DNA of 14,569 bases from Brumimicrobium sp965659845 (GTDB lineage: Bacteria; Bacteroidota; Bacteroidia; Flavobacteriales_D; Crocinitomicaceae), in NCBI GenBank assembly GCA_965659845.1, contig CBFHXS010000068.1, forward strand, positions 1 through 14,569. The letters are read 5' to 3'. The notes beneath the pieces were generated by a model. It did not search any database, was not told the origin of the DNA, and saw only the letters and a program-made list of their open reading frames with translations. The stretch's first letter is position 1; each line of letters begins with the position of its first letter. The position numbers and the translations under genes are program-made. Below, one piece after another: positions 1-6,811 of the stretch.

Positions 1-272
1 TGAAGTGGTTCTACGCATATGCTACAGATCCTTTGAAGAAAACTAAGTTTGTTTTTGATATGGAGTACTTTAATATTTCCTCTTCAAAACAAATTTTATT
101 TTTGTTGCACAAACTAAACGACATGATGGAGGTCGGTTTTGACCTTGATATTGACTGGAAATATCCAAAAGGTGATATTGAAATGAAAGAAGCAGGCAGT
201 GATTTCTCTTGTATGGTAAATATTCCATTCAATTTCATTGAAAATGAAGAGTATCTGGCAGAAGCTGTTTAA
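1..272 (+). CDS. SiaC/DUF1987 family regulatory phosphoprotein, C-terminal part (5' end outside the window)
   Basis: The frame is open from base 3, so this is the last 89 codons of a longer gene; the TTG at 33 is not a credible start. SiaC proteins are small STAS-like switches, phosphorylated on one threonine by SiaB-type kinases and dephosphorylated by SiaA-type phosphatases, and they control diguanylate cyclase activity and biofilm formation in Pseudomonas. Visible family features are the strand plus motif EYFNISSSK (residues 21-29 of the visible part), a helix running through LLHKLNDMM, a second strand ending in DWKYPKGDIEM, and an EAGSDF...IPFNF tail. The family usually reads NTSS at the phosphorylation motif; here codon 75-77 is ATT (Ile) in the threonine position, though three serines follow. 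The stop overlaps the stop of the convergent DUF1853 gene. The family call is firm; the role of the Ile is inference. Confidence 0.8.
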   Translation, partial: KWFYAYATDPLKKTKFVFDMEYFNISSSKQILFLLHKLNDMMEVGFDLDIDWKYPKGDIEMKEAGSDFSCMVNIPFNFIENEEYLAEAV

Positions 273-1117
273 TCGTTCCAGTTTTCAGGAACAATAAAAC
301 ATACTTTTTTTGAATCCAATTTAACCATTTTAGGTTTACCCGAATTATCCAATTCAATAATTTCGTGCTTTTTATCAGGTTCTTTTCGATCAATACTTCC
401 AAGCCAATCTGGACGACAAAGGATGGTATAGTTGTTTTGTGATGCTTTTATCTGCTGAGTGAAGAAGTAATGCAATGGTTCGCGATTCAAATATTCACAT
501 GCTACTTGTTCATTCCAAAAGAACTGACCTCGAAAGAGAAAATAGGATTCTATCTGGTCTTCTTGTATTCCAGGAATTGAGTCTATGAGCAGTTCGTGTT
601 TTCCCAATGGTAGTTGATGCCCTTCAATTTTTGTTAGTTTTCTATGTAAATCATCTTTTCGTGAAGGACCAATCCAGTTACTTGCCACATATGGGTCAGA
701 ATGAGGAAGTAAAAGATAATATTTTACAGCTAATTCAATGTGAAGAATTCTATTGTTCCAGCGAATGACGAAATCTATTTCTCCAATGGTTATTTTGTCT
801 GCCGTAATTTGAAAGTTTTGAACCAGTAATTCAATATCGGCAAAAGTTTGAAAAAAGTAGGAAAGCAACGATTCTGCATAGAATCCCAATCGGTAATTCT
901 TCTTTCGATTTACAAAGTGTTGAAGCTCCTTAGGTGAATTATCCAAAGCTCGAAAGTAATCTGAAGCATGCTCCTCCCATTGGTCAATGATATCCTCTGG
1001 AAAAAAAGGAATGCTGAATTCTTTTGGGCATGTTTTTAACGGAGGGTTTTTGAACAATAACCAATAAAGATCTTGAACTTTCGGATTCCGCAAAGAATAA
1101 AAGAAATCATAATTCAT
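269..1117 (-). CDS. DUF1853 family protein, possible PD-(D/E)XK-type fold
   Basis: This 282-residue protein has the DUF1853 signature: a conserved LGFYAE segment (77-82), then GEIDFVIRW (112-120), HIELAVKYYL (126-135), the NWIGPSRKDDL block (147-157) and GHQLPLG (166-172). The order Glu81, Asp115, then Glu128-x-x-x-Lys132 resembles the acidic/lysine layout of the PD-(D/E)XK nuclease superfamily, which suggests a nuclease-like fold; activity is unproven. There is no signal peptide or membrane segment, so it should be cytoplasmic. The start ATG at 1117 gives the expected N-terminus. The gene converges on the SiaC-like gene, sharing four bases at the stops (269-272), and diverges from the operon starting at 1218. 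No function is established for the family. The family assignment is confident; the biochemical role is unknown. Confidence 0.82.
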   Translation of the reverse strand: MNYDFFYSLRNPKVQDLYWLLFKNPPLKTCPKEFSIPFFPEDIIDQWEEHASDYFRALDNSPKELQHFVNRKKNYRLGFYAESLLSYFFQTFADIELLVQNFQITADKITIGEIDFVIRWNNRILHIELAVKYYLLLPHSDPYVASNWIGPSRKDDLHRKLTKIEGHQLPLGKHELLIDSIPGIQEDQIESYFLFRGQFFWNEQVACEYLNREPLHYFFTQQIKASQNNYTILCRPDWLGSIDRKEPDKKHEIIELDNSGKPKMVKLDSKKVCFIVPENWND

Positions 1118-1159
1118 ACAAACGAAATTAAATAAACAATGCGATTTTTGAGTAATATT

Positions 1160-1189
1160 TTGCCAATCATAGCTGAATTGGTATTTTTG
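1160..1189 (+). promoter_or_regulatory. Bacteroidota-type promoter for the 1218-2742 operon
   Basis: A -33 TTG at 1160-1162 and an exact -7 box TATTTTTG (consensus TAnnTTTG) at 1182-1189 are separated by 19 bases, the spacing expected for the Bacteroidota primary sigma factor. This places transcription start near 1195, about 20 bases before the ATG at 1218. It is the most complete promoter in the window. Confidence 0.6.
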
Positions 1190-1217
1190 CCGAGATTAAA
1201 TTGAATCAAATTAAAGT

Positions 1218-1472
1218 ATGAGAGTAATTGACGAGATCCCTCACGAAAGATTTAAGATCCAGATATTCAACTACAATTCAAAGTATATTGTGAAGATTGA
1301 ACTTGGTCAGTTTGAGCAAAGTTATAAGATTGGGGAGATAGATGTTATGGGGCTTGATGACGTTAAAGGCATGATTTCTCAAGATTTTCTGAGTGGTTGT
1401 CTAAAGCGATTTATTACGATGCGAGAGGATTGGGAGCATTCATTCAGAAATAAGAACACTACAGCAAAATAA
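1218..1472 (+). CDS. Small conserved Bacteroidota protein of unknown function
   Basis: This 84-residue cytoplasmic protein starts with the block DEIPHERFKIQIFNYNSKYI (5-24), then KIELGQFEQSYKI (26-38), and ends with a helical stretch around DFLSGCLKRFITM. The pattern of an IPH motif, a short beta-rich part and a C-terminal helix matches, from memory, an uncharacterised small family widespread in Bacteroidota; I know of no assigned function. There is no signal peptide, membrane segment or metal motif. The ATG at 1218 lies just downstream of a complete promoter, which supports the start. The stop is only five bases before the OmpH-like lipoprotein gene, so the two are almost certainly co-transcribed. 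This hints at a role connected with the cell envelope, but that is inference. Confidence 0.75.
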   Translation: MRVIDEIPHERFKIQIFNYNSKYIVKIELGQFEQSYKIGEIDVMGLDDVKGMISQDFLSGCLKRFITMREDWEHSFRNKNTTAK

Positions 1473-1477
1473 AGAAC

Positions 1478-2158
1478 ATGAAAAAAATTATTTTATTTAC
1501 AGCAATCGCTTTTGGAGCTTCAGCTTTATTTACTTCTTGTAATGGTGAGGCGGGTGAAAATAATACAACAACTACCTCAGAGAATGAAGGTGATGTATCC
1601 GTTTCTAAACGGAAAGTAGGGAGTGATACCACAGGAGTTGCTATCGCCTATTACATTCAAGATAGTATTGCGAACAATTTTAACTTCTATCGTGAGGTAG
1701 ACTCTATGTTAAACGAAAAACAAATGAAGTTTCAAAAGGAACTTGAGTCGAGAATCCGATCTTACCAAGCGTATGAAGCAGATATTCAGCGTAGAATGAA
1801 TAACAATGAAATCACTGGATATCAGTTAGAGGATATTCAAAAGACAGCGGCGCAAAAACAACAGTCGATTTCAAGATTTGAACAACAAAGAGGAGCTGCT
1901 TTGCAGAAAGAGTCGATAGATTACCAAACAGCGATGATGAACAAGATTTCTGAAGCTGGTAAGGAGTTTTCTGAAAAGAATAATATCGATATTCTTTTCT
2001 TTTATCAGAAAGGTGGTCAAATTACATATATCGCTAATGCCTTTGATGTGACAGAACAATTTGTAGACTATCTCAACAAGAGAGAGGACGAATTGATGGC
2101 AGACTTTGATGAGGAAGTTGATGAAATTGAGAGTAGTTCTGATAGCCTGAATAATTAA
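1478..2158 (+). CDS. OmpH/Skp-like periplasmic chaperone, predicted lipoprotein
   Basis: OmpH/Skp proteins are periplasmic chaperones that hold outer-membrane proteins in a jellyfish-like trimer with long coiled-coil arms. This 226-residue protein has a hydrophobic signal ending in LFTSC, so Cys21 would be lipidated, followed by an acidic, Asn/Thr-rich linker (22-55). The core begins at VAIAYYIQDSI, the usual first strand of the family, continues as a long charged coiled coil of about 80 residues (75-165) and returns to a helix and strand ending in NNIDILFFYQKGGQITYIA, the typical C-terminal half. A very acidic tail (DEEVDEIESSSD) follows. The lipobox makes it a membrane-tethered variant rather than a free Skp. 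It is the second gene of a likely operon, 26 bases before the DUF4924 gene. The fold is confident; chaperone activity is inferred. Confidence 0.82.
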   Translation: MKKIILFTAIAFGASALFTSCNGEAGENNTTTTSENEGDVSVSKRKVGSDTTGVAIAYYIQDSIANNFNFYREVDSMLNEKQMKFQKELESRIRSYQAYEADIQRRMNNNEITGYQLEDIQKTAAQKQQSISRFEQQRGAALQKESIDYQTAMMNKISEAGKEFSEKNNIDILFFYQKGGQITYIANAFDVTEQFVDYLNKREDELMADFDEEVDEIESSSDSLNN

Positions 2159-2184
2159 TAATTCTATCAATAGTTTTTTGAAGC

Positions 2185-2742
2185 ATGTATATTGCTAAAG
2201 ATAAAAGAGAATCGAATATCGCTGAGTATGTTATCTATATGTACCAGATGGAAGATATGGTTCGTGCTTACAGCTTTGACCTAGATGCGATACGAGAAAA
2301 GATTGTTCGTCCTCAAGTTAAGAGTGCTTCTTTAGAAGAGGAGGCAGTTGCTTGGTACAAAGAGATGATCGATGAAATGAAGTCTCGCAAGCTAGAGCGC
2401 AAAGGGCATATACATCGTATTGGTGAAATCATTACTGAAATGATTTACCTTCATAATACACTGAAAGATGTAGTTGAAGATAAGAAATACATCGATTTAC
2501 TTGCAGCTGCTGAACCAAATGTAGAAGCTTTTCGAGGTAAAAGTGATATGAGTAATCTACATTTAGTAGAAATTTGTTTTCAGGCCCTATACATGAAACT
2601 ATTGCTTAAATTACAAGGTAAAGAGATCGGAGCAGAGTCTGAAAAGGCATTTGATACCATGAGAATTTTATTGGCGTATTTAACGAAAGGGTATCATCAG
2701 ATGAAAAAAGGTGATATGTCTATGTTTGAGAAACACGGATAA
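2185..2742 (+). CDS. DUF4924 family protein
   Basis: This 185-residue, largely helical cytoplasmic protein has the DUF4924 N-terminal signature: MYIAKDKRESNIAEYVIYMY (1-20) followed by QMEDMVRAYSFD. Other blocks are the segment around WYKEMIDEMK, the amphipathic helix GEIITEMIYLHNTL and a second helical half around LVEICFQALYMKLLLKLQGK. The family is confined, as far as I know, to Bacteroidota and has no known function. There is no signal peptide or membrane segment. It follows the OmpH-like gene by 26 bases with no promoter seen between, so it is probably the last gene of the operon starting at 1218. It ends one base before the stop of the convergent acyltransferase gene, and no intrinsic terminator is visible there. 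Confidence 0.8.
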   Translation: MYIAKDKRESNIAEYVIYMYQMEDMVRAYSFDLDAIREKIVRPQVKSASLEEEAVAWYKEMIDEMKSRKLERKGHIHRIGEIITEMIYLHNTLKDVVEDKKYIDLLAAAEPNVEAFRGKSDMSNLHLVEICFQALYMKLLLKLQGKEIGAESEKAFDTMRILLAYLTKGYHQMKKGDMSMFEKHG

Positions 2743-2743
2743 C

Positions 2744-3670
2744 TCAATGAGATGAGCGATAGCGCTGTTGGAATTTAACACTTTGTTCTTTTCTTAAGCG
2801 ACTCAAGTCCTCAGGAACCTCTCTTTTCCAACGTTTGTGTGACCAAATCCATCGTGATGGAGCTTCTCGAATGGCTTTCTCCAAATGTTGCGTATGTTGC
2901 TCAGTAATTTTCCCCCAATCTAATGTTTTTGGTTCACGCGTAATCTCGACCAATTCCATTTCATAATATCCGCGTTTAGGTCGATGAATCGTGAAGTAAA
3001 CTACGGCCTGATCGTATTCATTTGCTAACATTTCTGGACCAAATACAACCCCAGTTTGTTGATTTAGAAACTCCATCCAGTAACATTTAAGTGAATCTCC
3101 GGGAGACTGATCTGCGAGCACAAGTGTTGCCACACGCTCAGTATTATTTTTATAGAATTCCTTGACTATTTTAGAATGTATAACCTTCATCCCAAAACGC
3201 GATCTTTTTGCATTCAATTTTTTATCCCAAAATCCACTCGTTAAAGGCATTCCTATGCCTACTGCTCTATGCTTAAATAAAAGATTCTGTGCCGTAATAA
3301 GCCATTCCCAGTTATTATAATGTCCCGAAACAAGTAATACGTCTTTACCCGAATTGTATAGATCATTCATGATCTCGGGATTTCGTACTTTAAAACGCTT
3401 ACGAAGTGAACGCTCTGAAATACTTAGGTTTTTAGCTCCTTCAGCAAGCAGATTCGTGAGGTGTCGATAAAACTTACGTTCAATCTTCTTTTTTTCTTTT
3501 GGTGTTCTATTTGGAAAAGAATTGCTAATGTTCGCACGAACAACTTTTCTTCTGTAGGGAACAATTGTGATAAGTAGTAAATAGAAAAAGTCGGTAAATA
3601 AGTACATAACTGGAAGAGGCAGCAATGAAGCAGGGTAGATCAACAGATAATATGCAATCCAGCTTAACAT
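2744..3670 (-). CDS. Lipid A biosynthesis type acyltransferase (LpxL/HtrB family)
   Basis: This enzyme should transfer an acyl chain to a lipid A precursor or a related lipid at the inner face of the cytoplasmic membrane. Counting from the ATG at 3670 it has 308 residues, close to the family norm. It has an N-terminal hydrophobic anchor (about 5-38), the RRKVVRANISNSFP segment, and the catalytic H-x4-E motif in HYNNWEW (117-123). DQSPGD (187-192) and a C-terminal block around RWIWSHKRWK, also typical of HtrB-like proteins, follow. The frame stays open five codons upstream to a TTG at 3685, but that TTG lies inside a -7 promoter box, so I chose the ATG. It converges on the DUF4924 gene and diverges from the VOC gene. 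The acceptor lipid cannot be told from sequence. Confidence 0.85.
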   Translation of the reverse strand: MLSWIAYYLLIYPASLLPLPVMYLFTDFFYLLLITIVPYRRKVVRANISNSFPNRTPKEKKKIERKFYRHLTNLLAEGAKNLSISERSLRKRFKVRNPEIMNDLYNSGKDVLLVSGHYNNWEWLITAQNLLFKHRAVGIGMPLTSGFWDKKLNAKRSRFGMKVIHSKIVKEFYKNNTERVATLVLADQSPGDSLKCYWMEFLNQQTGVVFGPEMLANEYDQAVVYFTIHRPKRGYYEMELVEITREPKTLDWGKITEQHTQHLEKAIREAPSRWIWSHKRWKREVPEDLSRLRKEQSVKFQQRYRSSH

Positions 3671-3682
3671 ATAACGTTTTTT

Positions 3683-3690
3683 CAAAAGTA
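3683..3690 (-). promoter_or_regulatory. -7 promoter box for the acyltransferase gene
   Basis: Read on the minus strand this is TACTTTTG, an exact TAnnTTTG match. Transcription would start near 3678, leaving a leader of roughly eight bases before the ATG at 3670. It excludes the TTG at 3683-3685 as a start codon. No convincing -33 TTG lies at the right distance. Confidence 0.45.
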
Positions 3691-3773
3691 GCTATTTTGA
3701 GGTAAATAATTGTTACAGATATTGAACCTTCTCTATTTCTTATGAATTAGATAAATCTTTGAAGTAAGAATAT

Positions 3774-3781
3774 TATTTTTG
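3774..3781 (+). promoter_or_regulatory. -7 promoter box for the VOC gene
   Basis: TATTTTTG matches TAnnTTTG exactly and sits 19 bases before the ATG at 3801. The nearest upstream TTTG (3758-3761) is only 12 bases away, too close for a standard -33 element, so the promoter is only half supported. Confidence 0.45.
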
Positions 3782-3800
3782 GAATCAAAATTATGTAATC

Positions 3801-4865
3801 ATGGAAAAAGTCATTAGTGGAATTCAGCAAATGGGAATTGGTGTTCCTGATGTTCAAGAGATTTGGGCTTGGTACCGTAAATTCTTTGGTGTAGATGTGC
3901 GTATTTTTGAAGAAGCTGCTGATGCTCCCCTAATGATTGATTATACAGGTGGGAAGGTTCAGTCAAGAACAGCAACCCTTGCTCTTTCAATGGAAGGAGG
4001 TGGTGGGTTTGAAATCTGGCAATTTACGAGCCGACCGACTGAGCGACCGAAGTATGATGTGTACTTGGGAGACTTTGGATTGTACATTTGTAGAATTAAG
4101 TCTCGTGACGTAAAAGCTTCCTTTGAGTACATGAAGCAGAATGGAGCCAATATTCTGGGGGGACTTAAAGAAACACCACATGGAGAGCCCCATTTTTTCG
4201 TAAAAGATCCAAATGATAATGTCTTCAATGTTGTTTTGGAGAAGACTACATTTAAAGAAACCAACTTTGAAGGTAAGACGGGTGGAGTAGCAGGTGCTAT
4301 GATCGGAGTGAGTAATATAGAAAATGCAATGAAACTCTACGCTGATATCTTAGGTTATTCTAAAATAGAATACGATGAATCCAATGTCTTTGAATGTTTC
4401 AAAGAATTGCCACAAGGGCATAAAAAAGTTCGAAGAGTCTTATTGTCTCACCCGGAAAAACGTCAAGGACCTTTCTCTCCTTTGTTAGGGCCATCAAAAA
4501 TTGAGTTGGTTCAATCGCTTGATCGCGATGATTGCAAAAAGATTTTTAAGGATCGTTATTGGGGAGACTGGGGGTTCATACATTTATGTTATGACATCAG
4601 AGGAATGGAAGCACTGAAGAAAGAGTGCGAACAAGCTGGCTTTTCATTTACTGTAGACAGTGGAGATACTTTTGATATGGGTGAAGCAGGAGGTCGTTTT
4701 TCATATGTTGAAGATCCAGATGGAGCTTTGATTGAGTTTGTGGAAACACATAAAGTTCCAATCATGAAGAAAATTGGTTGGTATTTGAACCTAAAGAATC
4801 GTGATCCAAAGAAATCTCTGCCGAAATGGATGCTCAAAGCCATGGGGATGAATAGAGTGAAATAA
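3801..4865 (+). CDS. Tandem VOC-superfamily (glyoxalase/dioxygenase fold) protein
   Basis: The 354-residue cytoplasmic protein carries two VOC domains of paired beta-alpha-beta-beta-beta modules: residues 4-148 and 164-316, followed by a basic tail. Each domain ends with the common VOC pattern, VKDPNDNVFNVV (134-145) and VEDPDGALIEFVE (303-315). Typical VOC enzymes use two His/Glu pairs to bind a metal. In the second domain Glu235 (KIELVQ), His261 (FIHLCYD) and Glu312 (LIEFVE) are present, but the first-strand ligand is replaced by a hydrophobic residue. The first domain keeps only Glu71 (FEIWQF). The second domain is therefore the probable active one and the first may be structural. The substrate cannot be named; dioxygenase, lyase and isomerase activities are all possible. 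It is transcribed alone. Confidence 0.83.
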   Translation: MEKVISGIQQMGIGVPDVQEIWAWYRKFFGVDVRIFEEAADAPLMIDYTGGKVQSRTATLALSMEGGGGFEIWQFTSRPTERPKYDVYLGDFGLYICRIKSRDVKASFEYMKQNGANILGGLKETPHGEPHFFVKDPNDNVFNVVLEKTTFKETNFEGKTGGVAGAMIGVSNIENAMKLYADILGYSKIEYDESNVFECFKELPQGHKKVRRVLLSHPEKRQGPFSPLLGPSKIELVQSLDRDDCKKIFKDRYWGDWGFIHLCYDIRGMEALKKECEQAGFSFTVDSGDTFDMGEAGGRFSYVEDPDGALIEFVETHKVPIMKKIGWYLNLKNRDPKKSLPKWMLKAMGMNRVK

Positions 4866-4960
4866 TTCGCCTACAATACTTGAGTGGTTTGTTTTAATGA
4901 TTGTACGGTAATGGATGATGGTAATAATTTGCTAATTTTACGTTTATAAAATTGTAACTA

Positions 4961-6031
4961 ATGAAGCATCTTTTATTTGCAGTACTTTCTATCGCTATTT
5001 TAGCCGGCTGTAGAACAAAATTTAGTGTTAATGGGGAATATTCTGAAACTCCTATTGTTCACATGTTGTTGGATCCAAATGACGAATTTCATTTTTTGAA
5101 ACTTAACAAAACCTTTTTGGGAGATGGAAATGCTAATGATTTTGCTTTGGTAGCTGATTCTGCCTATTTTGATCAAGTTGACGCAACAATCGAGGAATTC
5201 ATAGGAGGGAGTGCAGTTAGAAGTTGGACATTACAAGATACAATAATCGAAAATAAAGAATCAGGATCATTCTATTACCCTGAACAAAAACTTTATTTCT
5301 TTCAAGCAGATGATCTGAATGAAGAAGCTACGTATCGGTTAAATATTGATATAGAAAATGGTAAGCATACTGTGCAGGGTGAAACTGAATTGGTAAAAGG
5401 GATTAATATTACTTTTCCCAATGTAAATCAGCAATTGAATTTTGCGGAGGCTGACGTACCTCAAAATGGTTACAATACACAGTCAATTGCTTTTTCAACG
5501 GGAATAGGTGGTGCTATATATAAGGTTCAAGTTCGTTTGGATTATCGAGAGGTAAAGGCTTCTGGCAATGAGAATAAGTCTTTAACTTGGGATGTCGGAA
5601 CTGTTCGAATCGCTGATTTAACAACTCCTACACCTTCTTTAGGTGCTAATGGAGAAGCTTTTTATGAGTTTGTTGCAAATCGAATTCAGCAAGACCCAGC
5701 CGTTACACGAAGAACGATTAGAGGTTTCGAGCTAATTGTGACTGCAGGATCTGAAGATCTTAATACTTACATGCTTACTAATGAACCAACATCTTCTTTG
5801 GCGCAGAATCAGCCTACCTTTTCTAATGTAGAAGGTGGTCTGGGTATTTTTTCGGCACGAACAACAGCTGAACAGTATAAACCTTTCCAAAGCCCAGACA
5901 GTCCTAATATTCGTGGACTAAATGTTAATAGTACTAGAGAACTTTGCCAAGGACAATACACAGGCTCCTTGCTGTTTTGTAGTGATAACACAAATGATAT
6001 TTCCCAAAATTATCCTTTCGCGTGTAATTAG
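4961..6031 (+). CDS. DUF4249-like lipoprotein
   Basis: A 356-residue exported protein. The signal sequence ends in LAGC, so Cys17 is the lipidation site. The mature part is beta-rich and shows the pattern I associate with Bacteroidota DUF4249-type lipoproteins: IVHMLLDPNDEFHFLKLNKT near the start, an FLGDGNA segment, ELVKGINITFPNV in the middle, and TYMLTNEPTSSLAQNQPTFS followed by GGLGIFSARTT toward the end. Three cysteines lie in the last 35 residues and could form a disulfide. Members of this group are often found with TonB-dependent receptors, but none is visible here. The gap before it is 95 bases with no clear promoter; a TAATTTTA at 4933-4940 is a one-mismatch -7 box. The sigma gene follows about 190 bases later, so co-transcription is doubtful. 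Function is unknown. Confidence 0.75.
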   Translation: MKHLLFAVLSIAILAGCRTKFSVNGEYSETPIVHMLLDPNDEFHFLKLNKTFLGDGNANDFALVADSAYFDQVDATIEEFIGGSAVRSWTLQDTIIENKESGSFYYPEQKLYFFQADDLNEEATYRLNIDIENGKHTVQGETELVKGINITFPNVNQQLNFAEADVPQNGYNTQSIAFSTGIGGAIYKVQVRLDYREVKASGNENKSLTWDVGTVRIADLTTPTPSLGANGEAFYEFVANRIQQDPAVTRRTIRGFELIVTAGSEDLNTYMLTNEPTSSLAQNQPTFSNVEGGLGIFSARTTAEQYKPFQSPDSPNIRGLNVNSTRELCQGQYTGSLLFCSDNTNDISQNYPFACN

Positions 6032-6132
6032 TGTTTTAAAGTTTTTTGCGTGTAATCATCCATTTAGTAAGTGTGGATTGCGGTATTCCTCTATTGTTTC
6101 GGCAATAAATTCGAAAATAATTCGTAATTTAA

Positions 6133-6160
6133 TGTAACGCGGGATAAGTGTTGCGTTATA
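6133..6160 (+). promoter_or_regulatory. Candidate ECF-type promoter and inverted repeat upstream of the sigma operon
   Basis: TGTAACGC (6133-6140) and GCGTTATA (6153-6160) form an inverted repeat around a 12-base spacer; seven of eight pairs are Watson-Crick and one is G-T. The same bases fit an ECF-type promoter, with an AAC-containing -35 (TGTAAC) and a CGT-containing -10 (CGTTA) 15 bases apart. Transcription would start near 6165, about 55 bases before the sigma ATG. Positive autoregulation by the encoded sigma factor is the natural reading, but a repressor operator is equally possible. Confidence 0.4.
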
Positions 6161-6220
6161 GAAAAGAGACTATTGTCTGCAAGCAATGGTTTCGTTGAAC
6201 CCCAAAAACCCAAGTTTACT

Positions 6221-6811
6221 ATGAGTCAGAGTCGAATAAACCCCGTTTATCATCATTCAGATCGGATGCTGAGTGACGAGCAAGAGCAAATCGCTCTTGC
6301 GAAAAGTGATCCTAGATATTTTGCTCCACTGTATGAGAAATATCATGAGCAGATTTTTAGATACATTGATCAACGTATGGATGATCAAGACCTCGCGTAC
6401 GATGTAACTTCTCAAGTTTTTCTTAAAGCGATAAAAAATATTCATAAATTCGAATATCGAGGAGTTCCGCTAGGTTCATGGCTTTATAGAATAGCTAAGA
6501 GTGAATTAAATCAAGCCTTTAGAAATCGAAAAGCTAAACGAGCGATTAATATAGATAAAACCCATGTTGCTACTTTCATGGAAGTTTTTAGCGAGGAAGA
6601 AAATGATTTGAATCGTAAACGACTATTTAATGCTTTAGATCAGTTGAAGGATGTGGACTTGCAACTGATAGAATTACGCTACTTTGAAGATCGTCCATAT
6701 CGTGAGATAGGGGAGATACTCGAAATCAAGGAGAATAATGCGAAAGTGAAAACTTTTAGAGCTCTCGAAAAATTGAAACATCTATTTACTAAAACCTACG
6801 GTAATGAGTAA
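6221..6811 (+). CDS. ECF-family RNA polymerase sigma factor
   Basis: This 196-residue protein has only the two domains of an ECF sigma factor. Region 2 spans about 33-105 (YFAPLYEKYHEQIF, then DVTSQVFLKA and GSWLYRIAKSELNQ) and binds core polymerase and the -10 element. Region 4 spans about 132-190 with the helix-turn-helix LIELRYFEDRPYREIGEIL...NNAKVKTFRALEKL, which reads the -35 element. Region 3 is absent. I chose the ATG at 6221 because it lies downstream of the candidate promoter; a TTG at 6173 and an ATG at 6266 are alternatives. The stop overlaps the next start by eight bases, implying translational coupling with the membrane protein. Sigma factors of this kind are normally held by an anti-sigma factor encoded next door. 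The regulon is unknown. Confidence 0.88.
   Translation: MSQSRINPVYHHSDRMLSDEQEQIALAKSDPRYFAPLYEKYHEQIFRYIDQRMDDQDLAYDVTSQVFLKAIKNIHKFEYRGVPLGSWLYRIAKSELNQAFRNRKAKRAINIDKTHVATFMEVFSEEENDLNRKRLFNALDQLKDVDLQLIELRYFEDRPYREIGEILEIKENNAKVKTFRALEKLKHLFTKTYGNE
6280..6300 (+). repeat. Perfect 8-bp inverted repeat in the early sigma coding region
   Basis: GCAAGAGC (6280-6287) and GCTCTTGC (6293-6300) are exact reverse complements around a five-base loop. The mRNA would fold into a stable stem 60 bases after the ATG at 6221 and 12 bases after the alternative ATG at 6266. No U-run follows, so it is not a terminator. It may affect translation or be chance. Confidence 0.4.

Noticed and set aside
4872..4905. 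Inverted repeat TACAAT ... ATTGTA after the VOC gene
   Set aside because: Six-base arms 22 bases apart in AT-rich DNA are expected by chance, and there is no T-tract to make a terminator.
5922..6137. A 71-codon frame spanning the end of the DUF4249-like gene and the following gap
   Set aside because: It overlaps a convincing gene, has no recognisable features and runs into the sigma regulatory region.
6173..6220. TTG start for the sigma factor
   Set aside because: It lies within about eight bases of the predicted transcription start, and the extra 16 residues are not part of the sigma region 2 fold.
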